Positions 46,874 to 55,332 of a stretch of DNA of 64,000 nt are shown here, piece by piece. A program made the position numbers and the translations under genes. Below the pieces are notes generated by a model that was given only the letters and a program-made list of their open reading frames with translations, was not told where the DNA came from and searched no databases. The stretch covers positions 57,577-121,576 of the forward strand of contig NZ_BCRK01000001.1 in assembly GCF_001552555.1 (NCBI RefSeq). The letters run 5' to 3'. The stretch's first letter is position 1; each line of letters starts with the position of its first letter. Source of the DNA: Nocardiopsis trehalosi NBRC 14201 (lineage in GTDB: Bacteria; Actinomycetota; Actinomycetes; Streptosporangiales; Streptosporangiaceae).

Positions 46874-49800
46874 TCACCCCGGGCCGGGCGGTCCGCCGTC
46901 CTGGGGTGCGCGGGCGGCGGCGGTGGCGAAGGGGTCGCCGGCCTGGTCGGCCACCGCGTGGGCGCGGCGGGTGTGGGCGGCGGCATCGCCCGGGCGGCCC
47001 AGGGCGGCGGCGAGGCCGGCCAGGTGGGCGGCGACCGGGCCGAGGGTGAGCAGCCCGCTGCCGGCGCCCGCCAGTTCACCGGCGGCGGGGAGCAGCCGCT
47101 CATAGGCGCGCTCCATCGCCGCCCGGTCGCCGGCGGCGATCGCGGCCCGCGCGCCGAGGCAGGTCAGGGCCTCGGCGAGCAGGCCGGGCGGGGCGTCGGG
47201 CGGCACCGGCCCGCCCTCCGGATCGGCCAGGGGGCGGGCCCACGGCGCGTAGGGCCCCCAGTCCGCCCCGTCCTCGGGTGGCGCCTGCGGGGCGCCGGTG
47301 CGCAGCCGCAGGCAGAGCAGTGCCAGCGGGACCACCCCCTCCTCCACGCCGGGCATGCCCGCCCCGGCCAGGCGGTCCCCCGCCGCCCGGTAGGCGGCCT
47401 CGGCCTCCTCGGTCCGGCCCGCGACGGCGGCCCGCAGCGCCGTGTAGCCCTGGGTGAACACCCCCACGAGCGGGATGCCGTAGCGGGCCCCCAGCCGGTC
47501 GGCGGCCTCGGCGTGGGCGTCGGCGGCGGTGAGGTCGGCCAGCGCGCTCCGGGCCTGGAGCAGCACCAGGTGGCCCAGCACCTCGAAGGTCACCAGCCCG
47601 TTGCGGGCGCCGAGGTCGACCAGTTCGGCGCCGATCGCGGCCCGCTCCGGCGCCCGCCCCGCGCGGTCGAAGGACTGCATGAAGCGGGCGTTGAGCGCCA
47701 GCGCGAGCAGCGCGGGGTCGCCGAGGCGGCGGGCCGCGGCCTCGGCGGTGCGGGCGGCGTCGGCCCCCCGCGCGGAGGCGGTGCCGCGCGACTCCAGGGC
47801 GATGGCGGCCAGCAGCCGCGCCCGCAGCCGTTCGCGGTCGGCGGGCAGCGCCGCCAGGGCGCGCTCGGCGGCGGCCGTGACGCTCCGGGCCAGGCCGGGG
47901 TCGTCGTCGCGGGTCCACAGCGCGGGCACGTCGAAGGCCGTGACGACCTCGGCGGTCAGGACGGGGTCACCCAGCCCTTCGGCGGCGGCGACGGCCTCGG
48001 CGCGGTGCCGGCGGGCGTCGGCCAGCCGGCCGGTGACGGCCAGTGCCCGCACCAGGCCCATGACCGCGTACAGCCTCCCCCGCACGTCGCCGTCGCCCGC
48101 GCGGTCGTGGGCGTCGACGGCGGCGGCCCACCACCGGGCCGCCTCGTGCGGGGCGAACCGGTGCTCGGCGGCCGCTGCGGCGGCGCCGGCGTGGTGCGCG
48201 GCGCGGGCGGTCGCGCCCGGGGTCCCGGCGCGGGCGAAGTGGTGGGCGGCGGCACCGTGGTCGTCGGGGCGCAGCCGCTCCAGGGCCTCGGCGGCGGCCA
48301 GGTGCCAGCGGGCGCGGCGCGGGCCGGACACCTCCTCGTAGAGGGCGTCGCGGACCAGGACGTGGGCGAACCGGGTCCGGCCGTCGCCGTCCTCGGTGAG
48401 GAACTCCGCCGCCAGCGCCGCGTCGAGGGAGTCCAGGAGGTCGGCGGGGTCGCCGGCCGCCGCGGCGAGCACGTCGGGGTCGACGTCGCGGCCGATCACC
48501 GACGCCTGCCGCAGCAGCCCTTGGGCGGGCGCGGGCAGCGCCGCCAGCCGGTGCCGGATGACGTCGCGCACCCCGGCGGGGACCGCGTCGAGCCCGGCGG
48601 CGCCCTCGGCGGCCGAGAGCCGGGCGAGTTCGCGGACGAAGAACGGGTTGCCGCCGCTGCGCCGGTGGATCGCCCGCACCACCGCCGGGTCGGGGCCGCC
48701 GCCGATGACGCCGCCGATCACCGCCGCGGTGGCGGCCTCGTCCAACCCGCCCAGGTAGACGCGGACGGGTTCGCGCGGGGCCAGCCGGGCCAGGGCGGCC
48801 GACAGCGGTGGGGTGATCTCCCCGGTGCGGTGGGTGCCGATGAGCAGCACCGGGCCGGGGAACACCTCCCCCGCCAGGGCGGTGAACAGGTCCAGGGTCT
48901 CCTCCCCGGCGCGGTGCAGGTCGTCCATGACCACCGCGACCGGGCCGCGCGCGGCGGCGGAGGCGAGCAGGGCGGCGGCGCGGCGCAGCGCGCGGAACCG
49001 GGCGGCGGCCGCGTCGCCGGGAGCGGGGCCGGGGTCGGGTTCGGGCGCGGTGGCCCCGGCGGCAGCGAGCGCGGCGGCCGCGCGCGACCACGCCCACTCC
49101 CCCGGCGCCCCGTCGTGTTCGGGGCTCGGCCCCCGGGCGACCGTCCAGCCGCGTTCGGTGAGGCGGCGGGCGAACGCGGCGGCCAAGGCGGTCTTGCCCG
49201 CGCCGGGACCGCCCGAGACCAGGGCGGCCGCGGGGGTGCGGTCCGCTGCGGCGGTGGCGGCCGCGCGCTCCAGCAGGTCGAGTTCGACGTCGCGGCCCAC
49301 GAACGGGCGGTCGGCGGGGGCGAGCGGCGGGCGCGGGGCGGGCGCCCCGTCGGCCGCCGGTGCGGGGTCGCGGTCGGCAGGGGCGGGGGCCGGGCGGGAG
49401 TGCGGTGGGGCGGCGGACGCGGCGGGCCCCTCGGGGACCAGGTCCGGGTCCTGGGCGAGGACGGCGGCCTCCAGCCGGCGCAGCGCGGGGCCGGGTTCGA
49501 CGCCCAGCTCGTCCACCAGCGCCGCGCGGGCGGCGCGCAGCGCGGCGAGCGCGTCGCCCTGGCGGCCGCAGCGGTACAGCGCGAGGGCGAGGTGGTGCCA
49601 GGCGTCCTCGCGCAGCGGGTGGGCGCGGGTGTGGGCCTCCAGGTCGGGGACGGCGTCGGCCGCCCGGCCCAGGGCCAGCAGCGCCTCGGCCCGCCGCTCC
49701 ACGGCGAGCAGCCGCAACCCGTCCAAGCGGTCGGCGGCGCCGCGCGCCCAGGCGTGGTCGGCGAACTCGGCGTAGGCCGGGCCGCGCCACAGGGCGAGGG

Positions 49801-50233
49801 CGCCGTCGAGCAGGGCGGGGACACCGTCGGGGCGGCCCTCGGCGAGGAGGGCCCCGGCGCGGGCGACGGCGGCCGCGAACCGGTCGGCGTCGACCGCCTC
49901 GGGGGCGGCGCGCAGCGCGTAGCCGGGCGGGGCGGTGACCAGCAGCCGGGCGGGGGCGCGGCGGGGGCGGTCGGGTTCGAGCGCCTGGCGCAGGGCGGCG
50001 ACGAAGGTGCGGATGGCCGCGACGGCGCCGTCGGGCGGGTCGTCCCACAGGTCGTCGGCGAGCCGGTCGACGGGCACGGTGCGGCCCCGGGACACGAGCA
50101 GCCGTGCCAGCACCGCCCGGTGTCGGGGGCCCTTCAGCGCGAGGGGGCCGCCGGGGCCGTCGGCCTCCAGCGGGCCCAGGACGCGGAACGCCACCGCTGT
50201 GTCCGCTGTGTCCGCCGCCTCCGCCCTGGTCAT
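46874..50233 (-). CDS. SARP (AfsR-like) regulator with BTAD, AAA ATPase and TPR regions
   Basis: The 1119-residue protein begins with an OmpR-type DNA-binding domain (about 15-105, FRVLGPLEADGPGGPLALKG), a BTAD helical domain to about 265, an NB-ARC-like ATPase with Walker A GGPGAGKTA (341-349) and Walker B VVMDDLH, then a long helical repeat region of TPR type. This is the large SARP architecture that activates biosynthetic clusters, sometimes modulated by phosphorylation. No biosynthetic cluster is adjacent; three 11-bp tandem repeats of SARP-box type lie near 52.9 kb. Confidence 0.92.
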   Translation of the reverse strand: MTRAEAADTADTAVAFRVLGPLEADGPGGPLALKGPRHRAVLARLLVSRGRTVPVDRLADDLWDDPPDGAVAAIRTFVAALRQALEPDRPRRAPARLLVTAPPGYALRAAPEAVDADRFAAAVARAGALLAEGRPDGVPALLDGALALWRGPAYAEFADHAWARGAADRLDGLRLLAVERRAEALLALGRAADAVPDLEAHTRAHPLREDAWHHLALALYRCGRQGDALAALRAARAALVDELGVEPGPALRRLEAAVLAQDPDLVPEGPAASAAPPHSRPAPAPADRDPAPAADGAPAPRPPLAPADRPFVGRDVELDLLERAAATAAADRTPAAALVSGGPGAGKTALAAAFARRLTERGWTVARGPSPEHDGAPGEWAWSRAAAALAAAGATAPEPDPGPAPGDAAAARFRALRRAAALLASAAARGPVAVVMDDLHRAGEETLDLFTALAGEVFPGPVLLIGTHRTGEITPPLSAALARLAPREPVRVYLGGLDEAATAAVIGGVIGGGPDPAVVRAIHRRSGGNPFFVRELARLSAAEGAAGLDAVPAGVRDVIRHRLAALPAPAQGLLRQASVIGRDVDPDVLAAAAGDPADLLDSLDAALAAEFLTEDGDGRTRFAHVLVRDALYEEVSGPRRARWHLAAAEALERLRPDDHGAAAHHFARAGTPGATARAAHHAGAAAAAAEHRFAPHEAARWWAAAVDAHDRAGDGDVRGRLYAVMGLVRALAVTGRLADARRHRAEAVAAAEGLGDPVLTAEVVTAFDVPALWTRDDDPGLARSVTAAAERALAALPADRERLRARLLAAIALESRGTASARGADAARTAEAAARRLGDPALLALALNARFMQSFDRAGRAPERAAIGAELVDLGARNGLVTFEVLGHLVLLQARSALADLTAADAHAEAADRLGARYGIPLVGVFTQGYTALRAAVAGRTEEAEAAYRAAGDRLAGAGMPGVEEGVVPLALLCLRLRTGAPQAPPEDGADWGPYAPWARPLADPEGGPVPPDAPPGLLAEALTCLGARAAIAAGDRAAMERAYERLLPAAGELAGAGSGLLTLGPVAAHLAGLAAALGRPGDAAAHTRRAHAVADQAGDPFATAAARAPQDGGPPGPG

Positions 50234-50416
50234 CCGCCCAATCTATCCGCCACCGGCGCCCGCCCCGACGGCGCGGCGGGCGGCATCCGGCGCGGCGGCG
50301 GCCGACGGCCGCACGGGCGGTCCGGCCCTCCGGCGCGTCCGTGGGGAACCCATCCCGCGCCCCGTTCCGCGCGCGCATCCGGACGGCGGAACGGGGATGC
50401 GCGGCGGCGGCCCCCG

Positions 50417-50952
50417 GACCACAAAGACGCGATCACACCGGACCTGGCCGGGCTCCCCGCCGTCCCCGAGGTCTCCGACGAGCGCGAACGGGACAGGGAG
50501 ACGCGCCGGGTGCCCTCCACCGTCCCGCGCGGCCACTACGCGATCGAACCCGAGCCTGGGGGTTTCCCCTACGTCCTGCAGGAGGACCAGGAGGACCCGC
50601 AGCGGTCGCAGCCGCGCGGACCCCTGTTCTGCCGGGAGGAGGGCTTCGTCATCTCGGCGGGCAGCCGGGGGACGGTGGTGCTGCACCCCGACGACGCCGC
50701 CGGCCTCCGGCCGCTGCCCGGCGGGGAGAACAGCACCGGGTGCTGCGGGCGGCCCAACCTGGCCTGCGGCTGCGGCGCCCCGGTCGCCACCCTCGCGGCC
50801 GACTGCTTCGCCCCTACGAACTCCACCTCGACCCCGCCCGGACCCGGCCGTCCACGGGCTGGCACGGGGGCCGGCCCGCCTCCCGCCGCCCCCTCTGCGG
50901 CGGCGATACGCCGGAGCGGGGCGGTCTCCGCGACGCGGGTGGTGAGCGATGA
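50417..50952 (+). pseudogene. Frameshifted gene for a conserved Cys-rich hypothetical protein
   Basis: One frame reads DHKDAITPDLAGLPAVPEVS ... HYAIEPEPGGFPYVLQEDQE ... NSTGCCGRPNLACGCGAPVATLAADCF up to 50810; the continuation YELHLDPARTRPS lies in another frame from 50815. One extra base in the C run at 50811-50814 would join them. No start codon is visible at the N-terminal end, so it is probably decayed rather than a sequencing slip alone. The CCGxxNLxCGCGAPVAT-type core looks like a real conserved family I cannot name. Confidence 0.6.
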
Positions 50953-50982
50953 GGAGAGAGGCCCGCCCGCTCTCCCCCGCGA

Positions 50983-51855
50983 TCAGACCGCCGTGGGCCG
51001 GGCGGGGAGGGCGAAGCGCGCGGCGAACGCCGACATCTGGTCGCGCTGCCGGTCCGGTTCGGCGGCGGTGGGGCTCACGACGATCCGAGTCACGCCCTGC
51101 TCGGCTAGCTCCTGGACCTGCTCGGCGGACATGTCGATGGACCCCCACCGCGTGTACTCCAGCGCGTCCGGGTCGCGGCCGGCCTCGCGCGCGGTCGACC
51201 GGGCGAGGTCCATCTGGGCGGCGCGCTCCTCGGGCGTGAGCGCGCCGCCGGGGAAGTAGCCGTCGCCGCGCCGCCCGGCGCGGCGTGCGGCCGCCCGGCT
51301 CGAACCGCCCACGTGGATCGGCAGGTGGGTGACCCCGAGGGGCTTGGGGAAGCTGCACAGGTCCGCGAAGGAGAAGAACTCCCCGGCGAAGCCGACGCCC
51401 TCGGCGCCGCCGGCCCACAGCAGGCGCAGCACGTCGATCGCCTCGTCCGCGCGGCGGCCGCGCGTGGTGAAGTCGACCCCGACCGCCGCGGCCTCCCCGG
51501 GCAGGGTCCCCAGCCCCACGGTCAGCAGCCGCATCCGCCCCCGGGACAGCACGTCGATGGTCGCCAGCCGCTTCGCGAGGACCACCGGATGGTGGTACGG
51601 CAGCAGCAGCACCCCCGTCCCGAGCAGGATGCGGTCGGTCGCCGCGGCGACGAAGGCCAGGCAGTCGAGCGGGTCGGCGTACGGCAGCGCCGGCGGGATC
51701 TCATGGGCGCCGGCCCGCGCACCGGGGTACACCGCGATGTGCTCCGGAACGTACAGCGCCTCGAACCCGCACTCCTCGGCGTGCCGCGCGAAGGCGGTGA
51801 TCCGGTCCGGGTCGACGCCGAAGAAGGGCGTGCTGTAGCTGATCGCGAATCTCAT
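50983..51855 (-). CDS. LLM-class F420-dependent oxidoreductase
   Basis: The 290-residue TIM-barrel protein is of the luciferase-like monooxygenase class: MRFAISYSTPFFGVDPDRIT, ALYVPEHIAVYPG, ILLGTGVLLLPYHHPVVLAKRLATIDVLS, LTVGLGTLPGEAAAVGVDF and HVGGSSRAAARRAGRRGDGYFPG. Members use F420 or FMN to oxidise or reduce small molecules. ATG 51855 was preferred to 51861 because GGAG is 8 nt away. It is divergent from the sulfotransferase gene, 315 bp apart, and probably a single-gene unit. Confidence 0.87.
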   Translation of the reverse strand: MRFAISYSTPFFGVDPDRITAFARHAEECGFEALYVPEHIAVYPGARAGAHEIPPALPYADPLDCLAFVAAATDRILLGTGVLLLPYHHPVVLAKRLATIDVLSRGRMRLLTVGLGTLPGEAAAVGVDFTTRGRRADEAIDVLRLLWAGGAEGVGFAGEFFSFADLCSFPKPLGVTHLPIHVGGSSRAAARRAGRRGDGYFPGGALTPEERAAQMDLARSTAREAGRDPDALEYTRWGSIDMSAEQVQELAEQGVTRIVVSPTAAEPDRQRDQMSAFAARFALPARPTAV

Positions 51856-52169
51856 CGTCATGGCTCCGGGGGTCGGCGCGCGTCGTCTCCGACGGCTGCT
51901 GGGGTGGTGACCGGCGGGGCGCGACGCTCGCCAGTGCGCGGCGGGCGGCGTGCCGGTCGCGGCCACGCTAGGCCCTGCCGTCGGCGTCAACACAAGGCCG
52001 CCGGAGGCGGCCGCCACCGCGCCCCGGCGCGCCGGGGCGGGGATTCGGTCCGCACCGAACCGCCCCCCGGCATCGATCGCACTTCGCGCTCAGGTGCGGA
52101 CACACGGTGATCGGGGTATCTGCGCGACGAGGCGCGGCGACCGGCCGCGCGGCTCGAAAGGGGTCGGGG
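51856..52169. other. Intergenic stretch between divergent LLM and sulfotransferase genes
   Basis: No gene is supported. The stretch around 51990-52130 contains A/T-richer spots such as GTCAACACAAGG and is presumably where both promoters lie; no clear operator pair was seen. Confidence 0.4.
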
Positions 52170-52841
52170 ATGCAGGTCATCGGTGCCGGGTTCCCGCGCA
52201 CGGGGACGAGTTCGATGAAGGTCGCCCTGGACCGGTTGGGCTTCGGCCCCTGCCTGCACATGTTCGAGGTGATGGGCTCGCCCGACCTCTCGCGGCGCTG
52301 GGGCGCCATCGCGGACCGCCCGGCGGCCGAGGTGGACTGGCCGGACCTCATGGCGGGCTGGCGCTCCGCCGTGGACTGGCCGGCGGCGTTCTTCTGGCGG
52401 GACCTCGCCGACGCCTTCCCCGAGGCGAGGATCCTGCTGACCGTGCGCGAGCCGCGCGGCTGGTACCGGAGCATCCGCGACACCATCTTCCGCGAGGGGC
52501 ACGAGCGTCTGGACGGCGAGGGCGCCGCCCCCCACCTGGGCGCGCTCATCCCGCTGCTCGACCGCCTACACCGGGCCCACTTCGGCGGCGGGTTCGGCCA
52601 GACGCCCGACGAGCGCACCGCCGTGGCCGCCTTCGAGCGGCACACCGACCGGGTGTGCGCGGAGGTCCCCGCCGACCGGCTCCTGGTGTACCGCTGCGGC
52701 GACGGCTGGGAGCCCCTGTGCGCGTTCCTCGGCGTACCGGTCCCCGACGCCCCCTTCCCCCACCTCAACGACACTGCGGCGATGCGCCGCAAGCAGGACC
52801 TGATGCGCGACGGCCACCTCCCCACCCTCCACGACCCCTGA
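52170..52841 (+). CDS. Sulfotransferase family protein
   Basis: The 223-residue protein starts with MQVIGAGFPRTGTSSMKVAL, the PAPS 5'-phosphosulfate loop (GFPRTGTSS). Later TVREPRGWYRSIRDTIFREG is the 3'-phosphate region with conserved Arg and Ser-like residues, and the C-terminal VYRCGDGWEPLCAFLGVPVPDAPFPHLN is typical. It probably transfers sulfate from PAPS to a hydroxyl or amine group. GAAAGGGG precedes ATG 52170. It is followed by an alpha/beta hydrolase gene on the same strand with its own repeats upstream. Confidence 0.88.
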   Translation: MQVIGAGFPRTGTSSMKVALDRLGFGPCLHMFEVMGSPDLSRRWGAIADRPAAEVDWPDLMAGWRSAVDWPAAFFWRDLADAFPEARILLTVREPRGWYRSIRDTIFREGHERLDGEGAAPHLGALIPLLDRLHRAHFGGGFGQTPDERTAVAAFERHTDRVCAEVPADRLLVYRCGDGWEPLCAFLGVPVPDAPFPHLNDTAAMRRKQDLMRDGHLPTLHDP

Positions 52842-52869
52842 GGCGCGGCGAGGCCCGGGTGCCGGGCGG

Positions 52870-52902
52870 CGCTCATCCGCCGCTCATCGGACGCTGATCC
52901 GC
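52870..52902 (+). promoter_or_regulatory. Three tandem 11-bp repeats (SARP-box-like)
   Basis: CGCTCATCCGC, CGCTCATCGGA and CGCTGATCCGC follow one another without gap at 52870, 52881 and 52892, a period of exactly 11 bp. Direct repeats with an 11-bp period are the recognition pattern of SARP regulators. They lie 42 bp before the hydrolase start and about 2.6 kb from the SARP gene. Confidence 0.5.
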
Positions 52903-52944
52903 GCCGTGGAGGCTGGTCCCACAGCACCGAACGAAGGGACCACC

Positions 52945-53823
52945 ATGGAACCGAGGATCACCGGATTCGACTACCGGCGCGTCACCGTCGCCGACGGCGT
53001 CGAGCTCAACGCGGCCGTCGGGGGCACCGGCAGCCCGATCGTGCTGCTGCACGGGTTCCCGCAGACGCACCTGATGTGGCGGCACGTCGCGGCCGACCTG
53101 GCCGCCGACCACACCGTCATCTGCCCCGACCTGCGCGGCTACGGCGACAGCGACAAGCCCGCCGACCCCGACGGCACAACCTACGCCAAGCGCACCATGG
53201 CGGCCGACGTGGTCGCCCTGGCGCGGGCGCTGGGCCACGACCGGTTCGCGCTGGCCGGCCACGACCGGGGCGCGCTCGTCGCGATCCGCGCCGGGCTGGA
53301 CCACCCCGACGCGGTCACCCACCTGGCCTCGCTCGACGTGCTGCCGACCCTGGACATGTGGGAGGTGCTGCACGGGGTGTCGGCGGCGGTCGGCTTCCAC
53401 CTGTACCTCATGGCGCAGCCGCCCGGGCTCCCGGAGACGCTGATCGGCGCCGCGCCCGACGCGTTCTTCGGCCACTTCCTCGACCTGTGGGCGCGCGACC
53501 CCGAGGCGATCCCCGCCGACGTGCGCGCCGCCTACCTGCGGGCGAGCCGGGAGGCGGTGCCGTCCATCGTCGCCGACTACCGCGCCTCGGCCGGGATCGA
53601 CGTGGCGCATGACACGGCCGACCGCGACGCCGGGAACCGGCTGCGCATGCCGGTGGCGGTGCTCCAGCAGGACTGGGGCGCGGCGCTGGGCTACGACGCC
53701 GCCGCCGTGTGGCGGGCGTGGGCCCCCGATCTGCGCCACTCCACCGTCACCTGCGGCCACTTCATGGCCGAGGAGGCCCCGGCGGAGGTCGTCAAGGCGC
53801 TGCGCGGCCTGCTGGCCGCCTGA
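52945..53823 (+). CDS. Alpha/beta hydrolase (haloacetate-dehalogenase/epoxide-hydrolase-like)
   Basis: The 292-residue enzyme has HGFPQTHLMWRHVA (oxyanion), a nucleophile Asp in LAGHDRGALVAIR, an acidic residue on the cap side and the catalytic His in TVTCGHFMAEEAP. GHDRG with nucleophilic Asp is typical of haloacetate dehalogenases and epoxide hydrolases; the second Arg expected in fluoroacetate dehalogenase is not clear, so the substrate is uncertain. GAAGGGACC precedes ATG 52945. The 11-bp repeats upstream suggest control by a SARP. Confidence 0.87.
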   Translation: MEPRITGFDYRRVTVADGVELNAAVGGTGSPIVLLHGFPQTHLMWRHVAADLAADHTVICPDLRGYGDSDKPADPDGTTYAKRTMAADVVALARALGHDRFALAGHDRGALVAIRAGLDHPDAVTHLASLDVLPTLDMWEVLHGVSAAVGFHLYLMAQPPGLPETLIGAAPDAFFGHFLDLWARDPEAIPADVRAAYLRASREAVPSIVADYRASAGIDVAHDTADRDAGNRLRMPVAVLQQDWGAALGYDAAAVWRAWAPDLRHSTVTCGHFMAEEAPAEVVKALRGLLAA

Positions 53824-53856
53824 GGCGGGCGGCGCCGGTGGCGCCGCGCCCGCGGC

Positions 53857-53897
53857 GGACCCGCCGGGCCGAAAGGACGGTCCGGCCCGGCGGGTCC
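53857..53897 (+). terminator. Strong stem-loop after the hydrolase gene
   Basis: A perfect 15-bp stem (GGACCCGCCGGGCCG / CGGCCCGGCGGGTCC) with an 11-nt loop starts 34 bp after the hydrolase stop; a second, imperfect GGCGCC-based hairpin lies just before it. Confidence 0.68.
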
Positions 53898-53990
53898 ATG
53901 GAATCACCCCGCCCGCGCGGTCACCCGCTGCGGGCGGGCGGCGGTGGGGGCGGGGCCGGCAGGCCGGCGGCCGCTCCTACCGCAGCAGGA

Positions 53991-54281
53991 TCAGATCCTC
54001 CGGCCCTGGGACCGCATCTCGACGTGGCGGCGCACGGTCCGCGCGTCGTCGCCCTCCCGCCGACCCCCGGTCTGAGCACCGCCCCCGCCCGTGGTCGCGT
54101 TGGCCACGGCCTCCGTGATGCTGGGGGTCTTGAGCCGCGCGGCCCGCAGGGCGTACTCCGCTTCGGTCTCCCCCGTCTCCAGCTTCCCGAGGGGGGACTC
54201 GCTGCCGCCGCTGCCGCTGTTGTTGCCGCTGTTGTTATTCGAAGAAGAGTTGTCCGATCCGCGATTACGGAATATGCCCAT
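53991..54281 (-). CDS. Small Asn/Ser/Gly-rich linker protein of unknown function
   Basis: The 96-residue product starts MGIFRNRGSDNSSSNNNSG, continues with more Gly/Ser and then ESPLGKLETGETEAEYALRA, LKTPSITEAV and a basic Arg-rich end. AAAGGA lies 6 nt before ATG 54281. The Asn-rich start and AAT codons are foreign to this GC-rich window, and the upstream 130 bp are clearly A/T-richer, so acquisition from elsewhere is possible. The middle part looks like a conserved helix; a secreted or phage-type protein cannot be excluded. I do not recognise it. Confidence 0.55.
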   Translation of the reverse strand: MGIFRNRGSDNSSSNNNSGNNSGSGGSESPLGKLETGETEAEYALRAARLKTPSITEAVANATTGGGGAQTGGRREGDDARTVRRHVEMRSQGRRI

Positions 54282-54515
54282 AAATAGTTCCTTTGCGTGT
54301 GTCATGGCACCGGATCGTGCGGTCCGATCGCAAGATCGTAAATGCACACGCAGTAATGAACAACAGCCACATACGTGCACCTAACGGACATTCGCCGTGG
54401 ATTGGGTCGATCGGAGCGCGAGGCGTGTCCGGCACCCCGCCCCCGACCGCCGAACGGCCCGGCCGGATCGGGCCGAAGGGTTCCGCCGTCCGGGGCGAGT
54501 GGCGAGGGTGCGCGC

Positions 54516-54705
54516 ATGCCCGAGCCTGCGACCGTCCCCCTGCGTTCCGGCGACCCCGATCGGATCGGCCCCTACCGGCTGCGCGCCCGCCCGGGCGGAC
54601 GCGGAATGGGCGTCGTCTACCTGGGGCACTCGCCGGGCGGGCACACGGTGGCGGTGAAAGTGGTCCACCCCGACCTGGCGGGTGATCCGGCTCTCCGGCA
54701 CCGGT
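54516..54705 (+). pseudogene. Truncated Ser/Thr protein kinase, N-terminal lobe only
   Basis: The frame starts at ATG 54516 and reads RSGDPDRIGPYRLRARPGGR, GMGVVYLGHSPGGHTVAVKV, HPDLAGDPALRHR, which is the glycine loop and VAVK Lys (residue 48) of actinomycete Pkn kinases. It then continues into unrelated residues to a stop at 54791. The expected catalytic loop (HRDLKPxN) is nowhere downstream. The glycine loop itself is altered (PGGRGMGVVY). A deletion has joined the fragment to the tail of another gene. Confidence 0.65.
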
Positions 54706-55029
54706 GTCGTCGGCGCCATAGCCGGCCTGTGGGCGTTCGCGGCGCGTCCACTGCGCATCGTCATGCACGTCAGCGGGTTGGACATCGATGAGCGGACGAT
54801 CCGCTGGAGCGACCTGGCCCGCGTCGACCTGGTCGGAGACGCGCCGGGCGCCCGGCCCGTGCTCTGGCCCCGCGACCGCGAGGCGGACCTGCCCGGGACG
54901 GCCTTCCACGGCGGCACGGCCGTGTGCTCCGCCCGCCAGGTCGGCACGGGCCAGGGGCACGAGGCCGGGCGGTCGCGGGCGGCGCTGAGCGTCTTCGCCG
55001 CTGGTGTGGAGTCCCCGCCGCTGCTCTGA
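54682..55029 (+). pseudogene. C-terminal remnant of a membrane/PH-like protein fused to the kinase fragment
   Basis: From about 54690 a second frame reads IRLSGTGVVGAIAGLWAFAA, RPLRIVMHVSGLDIDERTIR, WSDLARVDLVGDAPGARPVL. This pattern, a hydrophobic helix followed by a PH-like 'W..L..V' strand set, is seen in the C-terminal half of small bacterial membrane proteins. There is no proper start or N-terminal helix pair. The GTG at 54682 overlaps the kinase fragment. It looks like the other end of the deletion that removed the kinase C-terminus; a short functional gene is possible but unlikely. Confidence 0.45.
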
Positions 55030-55054
55030 CCGGCCGGTCGCGGCCCACCGGTGC

Positions 55055-55101
55055 CGCGGCCACCGGTGACGGGTCCGTCCTCCCCGTCACCGGTGGCCGC
55101 G
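55055..55101. terminator. Perfect 19-bp stem-loop between convergent units
   Basis: Arms 55055-55073 and 55083-55101 (CGCGGCCACCGGTGACGGG in plus sense) are perfectly complementary around a 9-nt loop. It lies between the remnant gene ending at 55029 and the PucR-type gene ending at 55322. Confidence 0.72.
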
Positions 55102-55261
55102 CCGACCGGCCCCCCGCCCCCTCGACGCCGCCGGTGGCCCGCTCCGGGCCGGACACCCGCCCGGAGCGGCGCCGCCGCGGACGCGCCGACCCCCCGAGGC
55201 CCGGACGCCGACGGCGGCGCGGAGCAGACGTTAAAGGGGCCGGCGCCCGCCGGGCAATGCC

Positions 55262-55332
55262 CACGGTGCACGACTTCGCATCCCCGACTGCCCACGGTGC
55301 ACAACCGCGCGGCCCGACCGATCACGGTGCAC
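55262..55332. repeat. Three direct repeats of CACGGTGCAC
   Basis: CACGGTGCAC occurs at 55262-55271, 55293-55302 and 55323-55332, with 31- and 30-bp spacing. The last copy overlaps the end of the PucR-type gene. Each contains the palindrome GTGCAC. Function unknown. Confidence 0.55.

Noticed and set aside
46958..51259. A plus-strand open frame of 1433 codons opposite the SARP gene
   Set aside because: It is an antisense shadow caused by GC-biased third positions; it has Arg/Gly-rich low-complexity sequence and no domain except the real pseudogene near its end.
54375..54515. Upstream extension of the kinase fragment frame
   Set aside because: Residues before ATG 54516 have no kinase similarity and cross the A/T-rich promoter zone.
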